DNA of 34,961 bases from Candidatus Thermoflexus japonica. Its GTDB lineage: Bacteria; Chloroflexota; Anaerolineae; Thermoflexales; Thermoflexaceae. Location: assembly GCA_002898735.1 (NCBI GenBank), contig BEHY01000025.1, positions 1-34,961 on the forward strand, read 5' to 3'. Shown in pieces: positions 15,479-24,139 of this stretch (position 1 is the first letter of the stretch; the number at the start of each line of letters is the position of its first letter). The translations under genes and the position numbers were made by a program. The notes beneath the pieces are model-generated. The model was not told the origin of the DNA. It ran no database searches and was given only the letters and a program-made list of their open reading frames with translations.

Positions 15479-17239
15479 TCATCGGCGGCGGGAAGGGGGA
15501 CGGGCGGTCTCCCCGGTTTTCACCCGCGCCACATAGTCCAGGATCTCCCGGGCGCTCTGCACCGCGGCCCGGCCGGTGCCCCCCAGCATCTGCGCCAGCT
15601 CCGCCACGCGCTCTTCCCCCTCCACCCGGGTCACCCGGGCCACGGTGCGATCGCCGACCACATGCTTTTCCACCTTGAAATGGGTGTCCCCGAACCCCGC
15701 CAGCTGGGGGAGGTGGGTGACGCAGAGGACCTGATGGTGGCGGGCCAGGCGCCAGAGTTTCTCCCCGACAACCGTCCCAACCCGCCCGCCGATCCCCTGA
15801 TCGATCTCATCGAAGATCAGGGTGGGAACGGGGTCCGCCTGGGCCAGGGCGACCTTCAGGGCCAGCATCAGCCGGGAGGTCTCGCCCCCCGACGCGATGC
15901 GGGCCAGGGGGCGCAATCCTTCCCCGATGTTCGGAGCGATCAGAAACGTGACGCGATCCAGCCCGGTGGCATCGAACGCCCAGCGCGCGCCATCGGCGTA
16001 GGCTCCCTCCGGATCCGGCACACGCTCCAGGGCCACGGCAAAACGAGCCCCGGCCATCCGCAGATCCGCGAGCTGGGCTTCCACCTCCCGTGCCAGCCGC
16101 TCCGCGGCCTCCTGGCGCTGACGGGAGAGCCGCAGCCCCAGCTCCCCGATCTCCCGCAGCAGGCCCTCGGCCTCCTCCTCCAGCGCCGTCCGCCGTTCCT
16201 CTGCGTGGACCAGGGTCTCCAGCTCCTGTTTCGCCCGCCGGGCGTAAGCCAGGATCTCCGGGATCGTATCCCCGTATTTCCGCTGAAGCCGCCGGATGAG
16301 GTCGAGCCGCTCCTCGATCTGGGCCAGCCGCCGGGGGTTGAATTCGATCCCCTCCCGATAATCCCGGACCGCGCGGGCCAGATCCTCCACCTGGGCGATC
16401 AGGCTCTCCACGGTCTCGATATAGGGCTGGAAGAGGGGATCGATGCGCGCCAGGGCCTGAAGGGAGCGCGCCGCCTCGCTCAGACGATCCAGCGCGGAGG
16501 GCGCGTCATCCTCCCCTTCGTAAAGCGCCCGATAGAGGGCCTCGGCGAGGTGCGTCAGCTGCTCCGCATTCGCCAGACGATTCCGCTCCTGGAGGAGGGC
16601 CTCCTCCTCGCCTTCCCGGAGCCGGGCCGCCTCGATCTCCTCGATCTGGAACCGCAGCAGATCGATGCGCCGGGCCTTCTCCCGTTCATCCTGGCGCAGC
16701 TGTTCGATCTCCCGGCGCACCGCCCGCCAGCGGGCGACCCGCTCCGCCAGCGCCGCCCGCAGCTCCCCCACCCCCGCGTATCGATCGAGCAGCTCCAGCT
16801 GCTCGCGGGCGCGCAGCAGCGAAAGGTGCTCCGTCTGCCCGTGGATATCCACGAGGACCTGCCCGATCTCCTTCAGGACATGGAGGGGGACCAGCCGGCC
16901 GTTCACCCGGGCCACATGCCGGCCACCCTGGCGGATCTCCCGGCTCAGCACCAGCTCCCCGGAGGGCCCCTCCTCCAGCAGGCCATGTTGCTCCAGGATC
17001 GGGGCGAGCGACGCAGCCACCGAAGCGTCCACCTGGAAAAGCCCCTCGATCAGGGCCCGCTCCGCGCCGGCCCGGATCATCTCCACATCCGCCCGGCCGC
17101 CCACCAGCACCGCCACCGCGTCCACCAGGATGGATTTCCCGGCCCCGGTTTCCCCGGTGAGCACATTTAACCCGGGTTCCAGCCGGAGGGTGACCTCATC
17201 GATGATGGCGAAATCCCGAACGTGCAACTCGACCAGCAT
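15479..17239 (-). CDS. recN: DNA repair protein RecN
   Basis: 586 aa, normal length for this SMC-like ATPase of double-strand break repair. Walker A GETGAGKS near residues 29-36 in LNVLTGETGAGKSILVDAV, a long alpha-helical coiled coil in the middle (roughly 160-400), the ABC signature ASGGETSRLMLAL, Walker B TLIFDEIDQGIGG and the H-loop CVTHLPQLAGFGDTHF. This order and the MLVELHVRDFAIID start are characteristic of RecN. It is 43 bp after the B-box protein gene and is likely co-transcribed with it. Ends with an Arg-rich tail (PPSRRR). Confidence 0.97.
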   Translation of the reverse strand: MLVELHVRDFAIIDEVTLRLEPGLNVLTGETGAGKSILVDAVAVLVGGRADVEMIRAGAERALIEGLFQVDASVAASLAPILEQHGLLEEGPSGELVLSREIRQGGRHVARVNGRLVPLHVLKEIGQVLVDIHGQTEHLSLLRAREQLELLDRYAGVGELRAALAERVARWRAVRREIEQLRQDEREKARRIDLLRFQIEEIEAARLREGEEEALLQERNRLANAEQLTHLAEALYRALYEGEDDAPSALDRLSEAARSLQALARIDPLFQPYIETVESLIAQVEDLARAVRDYREGIEFNPRRLAQIEERLDLIRRLQRKYGDTIPEILAYARRAKQELETLVHAEERRTALEEEAEGLLREIGELGLRLSRQRQEAAERLAREVEAQLADLRMAGARFAVALERVPDPEGAYADGARWAFDATGLDRVTFLIAPNIGEGLRPLARIASGGETSRLMLALKVALAQADPVPTLIFDEIDQGIGGRVGTVVGEKLWRLARHHQVLCVTHLPQLAGFGDTHFKVEKHVVGDRTVARVTRVEGEERVAELAQMLGGTGRAAVQSAREILDYVARVKTGETARPPSRRR

Positions 17240-17282
17240 CCCATCTCCTGTATCGATAGGTTCCAGGAATCCTCGACCCTTC

Positions 17283-17780
17283 TCAACGCCAGAACCGAAG
17301 GTAGCCGATCACCGCGCTGATCGCCAGCGCCAGGTAGATCCCATCCCACAGGAGGCGGGGAAGGACCAGCGGAGCGGCCAGCAGGAGCGGCAGGCGCAAC
17401 AACGCCAGCCCCGCCGCCAGCCCCCCGCTGACCACCAGCCAGATCCAGCGCCCCCGACGTCGCCCGATGAGCCGGTGCACGATCTCCGAGGTGAGACTGC
17501 CGATCAGCGGACCGACGAAGATCACCCAGAAGCCCAGGGCGGCGACGATGGGGGCCGCCAGCAGGCCGACCGCCAGCGCCACGAGGGCGGCCAGGCCATA
17601 ATCCAGGGGGCGAGCGTTGAAGAAAAGCGCCTGCTGCCCGGCCACGCATTCCCGACAGCGATAGCCCACCGGGGTCTGAACCGCGCATCGGACGCAGATC
17701 GGCCGCCCGCACCGGTTGCAACGCAGCGTGGTCGGGGTGCTGGGATGAAAGGCGCAGAACAGGGTTTCCTCCCCGGCCAT
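17283..17780 (-). CDS. B-box zinc-finger membrane protein
   Basis: 165 aa. The first about 48 residues hold a B-box-type zinc finger with Cys/His pairs: CAFHP, CNRCGRPICVRCAV and CRECV. The remainder is hydrophobic with about four helices and Arg-rich linkers (RRRGR). Such fusions of a cytoplasmic B-box finger with a small membrane domain occur in Chloroflexota and Actinomycetota; their role is not known. AAGGAGG precedes the ATG with 6-nt spacing. It lies between a DUF92 gene (74 bp upstream) and recN. Confidence 0.82.
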   Translation of the reverse strand: MAGEETLFCAFHPSTPTTLRCNRCGRPICVRCAVQTPVGYRCRECVAGQQALFFNARPLDYGLAALVALAVGLLAAPIVAALGFWVIFVGPLIGSLTSEIVHRLIGRRRGRWIWLVVSGGLAAGLALLRLPLLLAAPLVLPRLLWDGIYLALAISAVIGYLRFWR

Positions 17781-17854
17781 CCATGGCCTCCTTAATCATG
17801 ATATGCGCCGTAGATCTCCGATCGGGAAGATGGGATGCCCCCGGCCCCAACGGA

Positions 17855-18682
17855 TTACCCCCGGGCGATGCTCCACAGCCCCATCGAGAGGGCTCCGGCG
17901 AGGGCGGCCAGGGCGTTGACCCCATCATTGTTCAACCATTTCCACCCCCGGAACGGACGGGTGGGCTGGCCGCAACGATGGATCGGGCGCTCCGTCTCTT
18001 TCCCACACCGATCGCACCAGTAGATCCGCTGCACCGTCGCCCCCAGCAGGCTGTCCAGCAACATCCCGAGGAAGCCGGCCAGCCCCACCGGCAGGGTCAT
18101 CCCCGGGGATCCTCCCACCGGGCTCAGCCCGACCGCCAGGATCCCGATGCCCAGCGCCCCCAGCCCGCCGGCGATCGTCCCCTCCAGCGTGATCGCCCCG
18201 GAGGTTCCCGGAGGAACCCGCCTCCCCCTCCAGAGATCCCGGGGGGGACGTCCGCTGAGCAACCCGACCTCGGTCGCCCAGGTATCCGCCGTGACGGCCG
18301 CCAGGCTCCCGACGAACATCCACCAGAACACCGGATGGGGGGAGAACCCCCAGAGGATCGCCAGCGCCGCCCCGACCCCGCCGTTCGCCAGCGCCTGCCC
18401 CAGATCCCGACGGCCCCCCTTGGCGAAGTCCTGGGCCGCCTCCGCCTTCCGCCCGGATCCATAGCGGGTCAGGGCCGAGGCGGAGACGAAAAAGGCGATC
18501 AGCAGCACCGCCCACGGCCATCCTCCGAAACCGAAGATCGCCGTGCCCACCAGCATCGCCCCCAGCCATCCGCTCCCGTCCAGCATGCCCAGCCGAAAGG
18601 CGATGCCCCCCGCGAGCGCGCTGAGCACCAGGCCCAGGATCAGGCGTTCGACGATCCCCCCATTCTCGATTCCGGACGCCAT
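17855..18682 (-). CDS. DUF92 family integral membrane protein
   Basis: 275 aa, about seven or eight hydrophobic helices. The segments ALTRYGSGRKAEAAQDFAKGGRRD, a GGVGAALA helix, DTWATEVGLLS, GTSGAITLEGT and the late cytoplasmic CDRCGKETERPIHRCGQPT followed by WLNNDGVN are typical of the DUF92 (TIGR00297) family. Plant VTE6 of this family is a phytyl-phosphate kinase, so a prenyl-phosphate kinase role is conceivable; the bacterial substrate is unproven. The ATG at 18682 fits the family start, although only GGAG with a long spacer is seen upstream. It is divergent from the sulfite-oxidase-like gene. Confidence 0.85.
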   Translation of the reverse strand: MASGIENGGIVERLILGLVLSALAGGIAFRLGMLDGSGWLGAMLVGTAIFGFGGWPWAVLLIAFFVSASALTRYGSGRKAEAAQDFAKGGRRDLGQALANGGVGAALAILWGFSPHPVFWWMFVGSLAAVTADTWATEVGLLSGRPPRDLWRGRRVPPGTSGAITLEGTIAGGLGALGIGILAVGLSPVGGSPGMTLPVGLAGFLGMLLDSLLGATVQRIYWCDRCGKETERPIHRCGQPTRPFRGWKWLNNDGVNALAALAGALSMGLWSIARG

Positions 18683-18778
18683 CCCGTGTAGAATCTCCAG
18701 TAACCGGGCCCCACGGCACCCGATGCCCCCCGGGGAAACCGGAAGGGCCCGGGGATATCGCCGGACGGTGCGGCTCCC

Positions 18779-18784
18779 ATTATC
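18779..18784 (-). promoter_or_regulatory. Possible -10 box for the DUF92-led operon
   Basis: GATAAT on the minus strand about 97 nt upstream of the DUF92 ATG, in the 168-bp divergent gap. No good -35. A neighbouring inverted repeat (18801-18823, CCGGGAAA/TTTCCCCGG) lies between it and the divergent gene and could be a regulatory hairpin. Confidence 0.25.
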
Positions 18785-18850
18785 CTTTTCCTGGGGCGAT
18801 CCGGGAAACCCGGCTTTCCCCGGGGGATCATGCTTGTAAAGGAGGGAACG

Positions 18851-19447
18851 ATGCGGTTGGAACGGAAGGCGCAGGAAGAAGCCGCCCGATTCGCCCGACG
18901 CCTGCCGCCCGGGCAGGTCCTGACGGAGAAATTCCCGGTGTTGCATTACGGGCCGATCCCGAAGTTCGATCCGCGGACCTGGGACTTCCGGGTCTTCGGG
19001 CTGGTGGAAGAGGAGAAGCGCTGGACCTGGGAGGAGTTCCAGCAGCTCCCCCGGACCACGATCACCATCGATGTCCACTGCGTCACCGGGTGGAGCAAAC
19101 TGGATACCACCTGGACGGGGGTGGCCTTCAAGGATCTGCTGCAGGTTGTTCGGGTGAAGCCCGAGGCGCGTTACGTGATGGCCCACTGCGAATACGGGTT
19201 CACGACCAACATCCCGATGGAGTATATGGAAGACGCCCTGCTGGCGACCCACTACAACGGGGAGCCGCTGACGCCCGAGCATGGCTACCCCCTCCGCCTG
19301 ATCGTGCCCCGCCTGTATTTCTGGAAGAGCGCGAAGTGGCTTCGGGCGCTGGAGTTCATGGCCGAGGACCGGCCGGGCTTCTGGGAGCAGGCCGGCTATC
19401 ACATGCGGGGGGACCCATGGCGGGAGGAACGATATCGCGAATGGTAG
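18851..19447 (+). CDS. Sulfite-oxidase-like molybdopterin-binding oxidoreductase
   Basis: 198 aa. It is the short oxidoreductase molybdopterin-binding domain (PF00174) alone, without the cytochrome b5 or dimerisation domain of true sulfite oxidases. Cys77 in [11 protein letters not shown] is the expected molybdenum ligand; [30 protein letters not shown] and the [13 protein letters not shown] ending are typical of the YuiH-like cytoplasmic group. No signal peptide or Tat motif is seen, so it probably acts inside the cell; the electron partner and substrate are unknown. An earlier ATG exists at 18830, but AAAGGAGGG five bases before 18851 marks the start. Confidence 0.92.
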   Translation: MRLERKAQEEAARFARRLPPGQVLTEKFPVLHYGPIPKFDPRTWDFRVFGLVEEEKRWTWEEFQQLPRTTITIDVHCVTGWSKLDTTWTGVAFKDLLQVVRVKPEARYVMAHCEYGFTTNIPMEYMEDALLATHYNGEPLTPEHGYPLRLIVPRLYFWKSAKWLRALEFMAEDRPGFWEQAGYHMRGDPWREERYREW

Positions 19448-19515
19448 GAGGCGACGGAGCGCCCTCAGGGGATCAGCGGCCGCTGGCGCCCCCCGGGCGT
19501 GCGACGCCGGTGATG

Positions 19516-19521
19516 TATAAT
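19516..19521 (+). promoter_or_regulatory. -10 box of the coiled-coil/nuclease gene pair
   Basis: A perfect TATAAT, 30 bp before the ATG at 19551, in the 103-bp gap after the molybdoprotein gene. No recognisable -35 at 16-18 bp. The predicted start near 19528 gives a leader of about 23 nt. Confidence 0.5.
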
Positions 19522-19550
19522 TCCCTCCAGAACTTCCCTTGAGGACGCCG

Positions 19551-20192
19551 ATGGCCTTCACGGTTCGGGATTTTGAAGATCTCACGCGCTTGCTGGATCA
19601 GCATCCGGAGTGGCTGGAGGCCCTGCGCCAGCGCATCCTCACCAAGGAGCTGCTCCAATCCCCTCGGACCCTTCGCACGCTCTCCACCCGGGTGGGCAAG
19701 GTGGAGAAAGGACTGGATCGCCTGAATGAGGCCTTGGGGACCCTTACCCGGACGGTGAAGGCGCTCGCCAAGGCCCAACAGCGCACCGAGGAGGAGGTGA
19801 AGCAGCTGGCGGAGGCCCAGCGGCGGTATCACGAGGAATTCGCCGCCTACCGGGCGGAAACGGAGCGCCGCTTCGCGGAACAGGCGGCCCGCCAGGAGGA
19901 GGTCGAGCGTCGCCTGGCCCGGCTTGAGGAAGAGGTAGCCGCCGCGCGGGCGGCGGCCGACCGCCGCTTCGCTGAACTGGCCGAGGCCCAACGCCGCACC
20001 GAGGAGCAGGTGCGACAGCTGGCCGAGGTGGTCCACCGCCTGACGGAGCGGATGGGCCGCATCGAGGGAAGGCTACGGGGGGGACGAGATGGAAACCGAA
20101 TACCGCACCCTTCGGCGTCGGTATCGTCATCTGGTTCGCGAACCCCATATCCTCTCTGCGGAAGAGCGAGAGGCCTTGTTGGAGGCGGCTGA
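19551..20192 (+). CDS. Coiled-coil protein, N-terminal part of a DUF3782-like protein (frame-shifted)
   Basis: 213 aa in this frame. After a short head (FTVRDFEDLTRLLDQHPEWLEALRQRIL) almost everything to residue about 178 is heptad-rich Glu/Arg/Ala/Leu coiled coil with repeating QQRTEEEVKQLAEAQRR units. In related proteins this coil is followed directly, after a GRLRG motif, by a PD-(D/E)XK nuclease-like domain. Here the frame runs into GGRDGNRIPHPSASVSSSGS, which does not look like a real domain, while the nuclease-like domain continues in the +1-shifted frame. The shift coincides with seven Gs at 20077-20083. Only residues to about 177 are therefore likely to be native sequence. Function unknown. 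Confidence 0.7.
   Translation: MAFTVRDFEDLTRLLDQHPEWLEALRQRILTKELLQSPRTLRTLSTRVGKVEKGLDRLNEALGTLTRTVKALAKAQQRTEEEVKQLAEAQRRYHEEFAAYRAETERRFAEQAARQEEVERRLARLEEEVAAARAAADRRFAELAEAQRRTEEQVRQLAEVVHRLTERMGRIEGRLRGGRDGNRIPHPSASVSSSGSRTPYPLCGRARGLVGGG
20077..20083 (+). other. G7 homopolymer at the frame switch
   Basis: Seven consecutive Gs at the point where the coiled-coil frame and the nuclease-domain frame would join. With six Gs the reading is GRLRGDEMETEYR, matching the usual family junction. It may be a sequencing error, a mutation, or a slippage site. Confidence 0.75.
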
Positions 20193-20511
20193 AGCGCGCG
20201 GGGTCATCGGACCGGAGGAGGCGGATGCCCTGGAGGTGGCGGATGTGATCGTTCGAGGGCATCGGCTGGAGGGTGAAGGGGAGACCTACCTGGTGGTGGA
20301 GGTGTCGGCGATCGTGCACACCGAGGATGTGGAGCGGGCGGCGGAGCGGGCCGCGGTGCTGCGCAAGGTGTTCCCCGAAGCCGAAGTGCGGGCCGTGGTG
20401 GCCGGGTCGGACATCCATCCGCTGGCGGCCCGGATGGCCCGGGACCGAGGGGTGTGGTGGCTGAAGGAAAGCCGCCCCTTCCCCCCATCGGAGATCCCGA
20501 TCCCATCGTAG
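20089..20511 (+). CDS. PD-(D/E)XK nuclease-like domain (C-terminal part of the same DUF3782-like gene)
   Basis: 140 aa from an ATG inside the preceding frame, overlapping it by 104 bp. The sequence METEYRTLRRRYRHLVREPHILSAEEREALLEAA matches the start of the nuclease-like half of such coiled-coil proteins, followed by ALEVADVIVRGHRL and TYLVVEVSAIVHTEDVERAAERAAVLRKVFP. The D...E-V-S pattern occupies the place of the PD-(D/E)XK catalytic residues, with Ser instead of Lys, which is common in this family. Translation could start at the ATG, helped by the G-rich stretch before it, or come from frameshifting as a fusion of about 319 aa starting at 19551. No target known. Confidence 0.72.
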   Translation: METEYRTLRRRYRHLVREPHILSAEEREALLEAAEARGVIGPEEADALEVADVIVRGHRLEGEGETYLVVEVSAIVHTEDVERAAERAAVLRKVFPEAEVRAVVAGSDIHPLAARMARDRGVWWLKESRPFPPSEIPIPS

Positions 20512-20529
20512 GCCTGGCGCCTTCCGAAG

Positions 20530-20563
20530 GGCGGGCGAGGCGTCCGGAGCGGCCTCGCCCGCC
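20530..20563 (+). terminator. Intrinsic terminator after the coiled-coil/nuclease pair
   Basis: Perfect 12-bp stem GGCGGGCGAGGC / GCCTCGCCCGCC (20530-20541 and 20552-20563) with a 10-nt loop, followed by TGTGGTT. It is 18 bp past the stop codon and 60 bp before metE. Confidence 0.75.
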
Positions 20564-20622
20564 TGTGGTTATCCGGCGGATCCCTCCCGTGTGAGCCCAC
20601 CTTTTGATACAAGGGGGAACCG

Positions 20623-22848
20623 ATGCAGACCTACGCGTATGGCTACCCGCGCCTGGGGCGAAAGCGGGAATACAAGACCCTGATCGAGGGCTTCTGGGCG
20701 GGGAAGATCCAGGAGGCGGAGCTGGTCGCCGGCCTGGAGGCCCTGGAGGCGGAGCGCCTCGAGACCTATCGGCGCTTTGTGGACCGCTTCCCGGTCGGCG
20801 AGCTGTCTCTGTATGATCCGATGCTGGATATGGCCCTCATGCTGGGGCTTTACCCGAACGGCGGGCGGCTGGAGGATTACTTCGCGCTGGCGCGGGGCGA
20901 GCAGGCCCTGGAGCTCACCAAATGGTTCAACACCAACTATCATTATCTGGTCCCGGAGATCCCCTTCGCCGGAGGGCAGCCTCCGGCCTTTCGGGTGGCC
21001 TGGAACAAACCCCTCGAAGCGTTCCAGAAGGCCCCGGATGGCTTCCCCTATGTGATCGGCCCCTACACGTTCCTCCGGCTCAGCAAAGGATATCCCCCGG
21101 AGGCGTTCGGGGCGCTGTTCCGGGCGCTGATCCCGGCCTATGCCGAGCTTTTCCGGGCCCTGAAAGCGGCCGGCGTCCCGATGATCCACGTCGATGAGCC
21201 CGCATGGGTGACCGATGTGCCGCCGGAGCATGTCGCGCTCATCCGCGAAGCCTACATCGCCCTGGGCCGGGAAGCGGAGCTGCTCGTGTTCACCTATTAC
21301 GACAGCGTGGATTTCCTCGAGCAGCTCTACGATCTGCCCTTGCGGGGCATCGGACTGGATCTCATCCACGGCGCGGAAAACCTGGAGACGCTCCAGCGGA
21401 CGGGTTTCCCCTCCGACCGGATCCTGATCGCCGGGATCGTGGATGGCCGCAACGTCTGGAAGACGGATCTCCGGAGGGCGGCGCGGCAGGTCGAGGCGCT
21501 CCACCGGTGGACTTCCGCCGAGATCTGGATCTCCAACGCCGGGCCGCTCTATCATCTCCCGGTAACTGTAGAGGTGGAATCCCGACTCGATCCGGCCCTT
21601 CAGGAGCGCATCGCCTTCGCCGTGGAGCGCCTGAAGGAGCTCCGCCTGCTCAAAACGCTGCTGACCGAAGGGGAGACCGAAGAGGTGCGGCGATGGAACG
21701 CCCCGGCCCACCCTATCGACCACTGGCATCGCCCGGAGGTCCAGGGGCGGGTGCGCCGCCTGAGGCCGGAGGATTTCTCCCGCGACCTTCCCTACGCCGC
21801 GCGATCCCGGCGGCAACGGGAACGGCTTTCCCTTCCCCTCTTCCCCACCACCACCATCGGCAGCTTTCCCCAGACGGAGGATCTGCGCCGGGCCCGCACG
21901 GCCTATCGCGCGGGGAAGCTTCCGGAGGCCGAATACGAAGCCCTCATCCGGGAGCGGATCCGGCATGTCATCCAGGTCCAGGAAGAGCTGGGCCTGGATG
22001 TGCTGGTCCATGGGGAGTTCGAGCGTTCGGATATGGTGGAATTCTTCGCCGAGCGCCTGGAGGGCTTCGCCATCACCCAGCACGGCTGGATCCTCTCCTA
22101 CGGCACCCGCGTGTATCGGCCGCCGATCCTGTATGGAGATGTCCATCGGCCCCGGCCGATGACCCTGGAGGAGATCACCTATGCCCAATCCCTGACCGCG
22201 AAGCCCGTGAAGGGAATGCTCACCGGGCCGGTGACCATGCTGGCCTGGAGCTATATCCGGGAGGACATCCCGGTGCACGAGGTGGCGTTCCAGCTGGCCC
22301 TGGCCATCCAGGACGAGGTGCGGGATCTGGAGGCGGCGGGGATCCGGGTGATCCAGATCGATGAGCCGGCCTTCCGGGAGCGGGCGCCCCTCAAGCGGCG
22401 GCGGTGGCCCGAATACTTCGACTGGGCGGTGAAAGCCTTCCGCCTGGCCTCCCGGGCCCGGCCGGAGACCCAGATCCACACCCATATGTGCTACTCGGAG
22501 TTCAACGAGATCATCGAATACATCGACGCCCTGGACGCCGATGTGATCAGCATCGAGGCCACGCGGAGCCGGGGCGAGGTCATCCAGGCCTTCGAGCGCC
22601 ATCGCTACGAGCGCCAGATCGGCCCCGGCGTCTACGATGTGCATTCCCCGACGGTCCCGACGCCGGAATCCATGGAGGCGATCATCGAACGGGCCATCCG
22701 GGTGATCCCTCCGGAGAACATCTGGGTGAACCCGGACTGCGGGCTCAAGACGCGACGGTGGGAGGAGGTGATCCCCTCCCTGCGCAACATGGTGTCGGCG
22801 GCCCGGCGCCTCCGGGAACGCTACGGAGCGGCCGTGCCGACGCTATAA
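20623..22848 (+). CDS. metE: Cobalamin-independent methionine synthase MetE
   Basis: 741 aa, close to the 753 aa of E. coli MetE. It transfers the methyl group of 5-methyl-tetrahydropteroyl-polyglutamate to homocysteine in the last step of methionine synthesis. Both barrels are present: the N-terminal half begins YGYPRLGRKREYK, and the C-terminal catalytic half starts near TTTIGSFPQTEDLRRAR. The zinc ligands are intact: His621 and Cys623 in HTHMCYSEF, Glu645 in SIEATRSRGE and Cys706 in NPDCGLKTR, at spacings matching His641, Cys643, Glu665 and Cys726 of the E. coli enzyme. AAGGGGG precedes the ATG. It is flanked by hairpin terminators and appears monocistronic; no riboswitch fits in the 110-bp upstream gap. 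Confidence 0.97.
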   Translation: MQTYAYGYPRLGRKREYKTLIEGFWAGKIQEAELVAGLEALEAERLETYRRFVDRFPVGELSLYDPMLDMALMLGLYPNGGRLEDYFALARGEQALELTKWFNTNYHYLVPEIPFAGGQPPAFRVAWNKPLEAFQKAPDGFPYVIGPYTFLRLSKGYPPEAFGALFRALIPAYAELFRALKAAGVPMIHVDEPAWVTDVPPEHVALIREAYIALGREAELLVFTYYDSVDFLEQLYDLPLRGIGLDLIHGAENLETLQRTGFPSDRILIAGIVDGRNVWKTDLRRAARQVEALHRWTSAEIWISNAGPLYHLPVTVEVESRLDPALQERIAFAVERLKELRLLKTLLTEGETEEVRRWNAPAHPIDHWHRPEVQGRVRRLRPEDFSRDLPYAARSRRQRERLSLPLFPTTTIGSFPQTEDLRRARTAYRAGKLPEAEYEALIRERIRHVIQVQEELGLDVLVHGEFERSDMVEFFAERLEGFAITQHGWILSYGTRVYRPPILYGDVHRPRPMTLEEITYAQSLTAKPVKGMLTGPVTMLAWSYIREDIPVHEVAFQLALAIQDEVRDLEAAGIRVIQIDEPAFRERAPLKRRRWPEYFDWAVKAFRLASRARPETQIHTHMCYSEFNEIIEYIDALDADVISIEATRSRGEVIQAFERHRYERQIGPGVYDVHSPTVPTPESMEAIIERAIRVIPPENIWVNPDCGLKTRRWEEVIPSLRNMVSAARRLRERYGAAVPTL

Positions 22849-22866
22849 GGAACAGAGAGGAATTCC

Positions 22867-22904
22867 CCGGGGTGCGGGCATCCCCCAGGTCGCCCGCACC
22901 CCGG
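22867..22904 (+). terminator. Intrinsic terminator of metE
   Basis: Perfect 13-bp stem CCGGGGTGCGGGC / GCCCGCACCCCGG (22867-22879 and 22892-22904), 12-nt loop, 18 bp after the metE stop. No T-tract follows; a second weaker hairpin (TTCCCC/GGGGAA) comes just downstream. Confidence 0.65.
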
Positions 22905-23016
22905 CCGAGGCTTCCCCCCACGGGGATCGGGGAAAGGCAGGGCCGGCGCCGGCGCCCTCCCCGCCCCCATCCATCCAAAAGCGCCTCCGGAACCGTCGTC
23001 CCGCAGCGATCAGAGT

Positions 23017-23046
23017 TTGTATCCCCGCCCCCTTCTGTGTTAGGAT
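23017..23046 (+). promoter_or_regulatory. Likely lipA promoter
   Basis: TTGTAT (23017-23022), 18-bp spacer, TAGGAT (23041-23046). The predicted start near 23053 leaves a leader of about 34 nt before the lipA ATG. Confidence 0.45.
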
Positions 23047-23086
23047 GAACGCTGCATCGGGCTAACCCCAGGAAAGAGGTGAGCGA

Positions 23087-24055
23087 ATGGCTTCCACGAT
23101 CCGTGAGCCCATCCCCCTGGAAGCGGCACCGGCCTCCCCACCCGGGCTCTCGCGGCGCCCGGAGTGGTTAAAAGTTCGGGCCCCCCATGGGGAGACCTAC
23201 GAGTTCGTGCTCCGGCTGATGCGGAGCAAGCGTCTCCACACCGTCTGTGAGGAGGCCCATTGCCCGAACATCGGGGAGTGCTGGGGGCGCGGCACAGCGA
23301 CGTTTATGATCCTGGGGGACGTCTGCACGCGTTCCTGCCGGTTCTGCGCGGTCAAAACCGGCCGCCCGCTCGCCGTGGATTGGGAGGAGCCGAACCGGGT
23401 GGCGGAGGCCGTGCGGGCGATGGGGCTTTCCCATGTGGTGATCACCTCGGTCAACCGGGACGAGCTGCCGGACGGCGGGGCCACGCTCTTCGCGATGACC
23501 ATCCGTCGGATCCGGGAGCTGGTGCCGGGCTGCACGGTGGAGGTGCTCACGCCGGATTTCAAGGGTTCCATCGATGCCCTGCGCATCGTCATCGAGGCAC
23601 GGCCGGATATCTTCAACCATAATGTGGAGACGGTGCCGCGGCTTTTCAAGAAGGTGCAGCCGCAGGATCGCTACGAATGGGCGATGGCCACGCTCTCCAA
23701 CGCCAAGAAGCTGTGGCCGGAATGCGTCACCAAGTCCGGGATCATGGTCGGGTTGGGGGAAACGTGGGAAGAGATCATCGACGTGATGAAGGACCTGCGG
23801 GCGGTGGGGGTGGATATCCTCACCATCGGCCAGTATCTCCAGCCATCCCGGAACCACCTTCCGGTGGAGCGGTTCTACCGCCCGGAGGAATTTGAGGAGC
23901 TGAAGCGGATCGGCTACGAGCTGGGGTTCCGGTGGGTGGAGAGCGGCCCGCTGGTGCGCAGCAGCTACCGGGCGGAAGCCCAGGCCCGGGCCCTCTCCCG
24001 GGTGCCCCGGCCGGCCGAACGGGAGGCCGCGCCAGCCCCCCAGATCCGATCGTGA
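23087..24055 (+). CDS. lipA: Lipoyl synthase LipA
   Basis: 322 aa. LipA is a radical-SAM enzyme that inserts two sulfurs into octanoyl groups bound to lipoyl domains. The auxiliary cluster motif [12 protein letters not shown] gives Cys54, Cys59 and Cys65; the radical-SAM motif CTRSCRFC gives Cys80, Cys84 and Cys87. The conserved RSSY near the C-terminus (VRSSYRAEA) carries the serine that ligates the auxiliary cluster. AGAGGTGA precedes the ATG. The gene stands alone between a promoter and a terminator; no lipB or lplA is nearby. Its natural client in this window is the E2 subunit at 30578-31846. Confidence 0.97.
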   Translation: MASTIREPIPLEAAPASPPGLSRRPEWLKVRAPHGETYEFVLRLMRSKRLHTVCEEAHCPNIGECWGRGTATFMILGDVCTRSCRFCAVKTGRPLAVDWEEPNRVAEAVRAMGLSHVVITSVNRDELPDGGATLFAMTIRRIRELVPGCTVEVLTPDFKGSIDALRIVIEARPDIFNHNVETVPRLFKKVQPQDRYEWAMATLSNAKKLWPECVTKSGIMVGLGETWEEIIDVMKDLRAVGVDILTIGQYLQPSRNHLPVERFYRPEEFEELKRIGYELGFRWVESGPLVRSSYRAEAQARALSRVPRPAEREAAPAPQIRS

Positions 24056-24063
24056 TGCGGGCG

Positions 24064-24099
24064 GGTTTCCCCTGGGGGCTTTCCCCCAAACCGGGTTTT
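24064..24099 (+). terminator. Intrinsic terminator of lipA
   Basis: GGTTT (24064-24068) and GGGGG (24074-24078) pair with CCCCC (24083-24087) and AAACC (24088-24092), with a 5-nt bulge and a CTTT loop, followed by GGGTTTTC. Begins nine bases after the lipA stop. Confidence 0.6.
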
Positions 24100-24139
24100 C
24101 TCCTGATGTCCGATCCAGGTCCCGTTGCGGCCGTTCCCC

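Noticed and set aside
15311..17170. A 619-codon open frame on the plus strand
   Set aside because: Antisense to recN and composed of low-complexity shadow residues.
20564..20622. SAM or cobalamin riboswitch before metE
   Set aside because: Only about 60 nt separate the upstream terminator from the ATG, with no matching conserved segments.
20569..22644. A 691-codon open frame on the minus strand
   Set aside because: Antisense to metE, whose ligand residues and length are fully conserved; no domain in the shadow translation.
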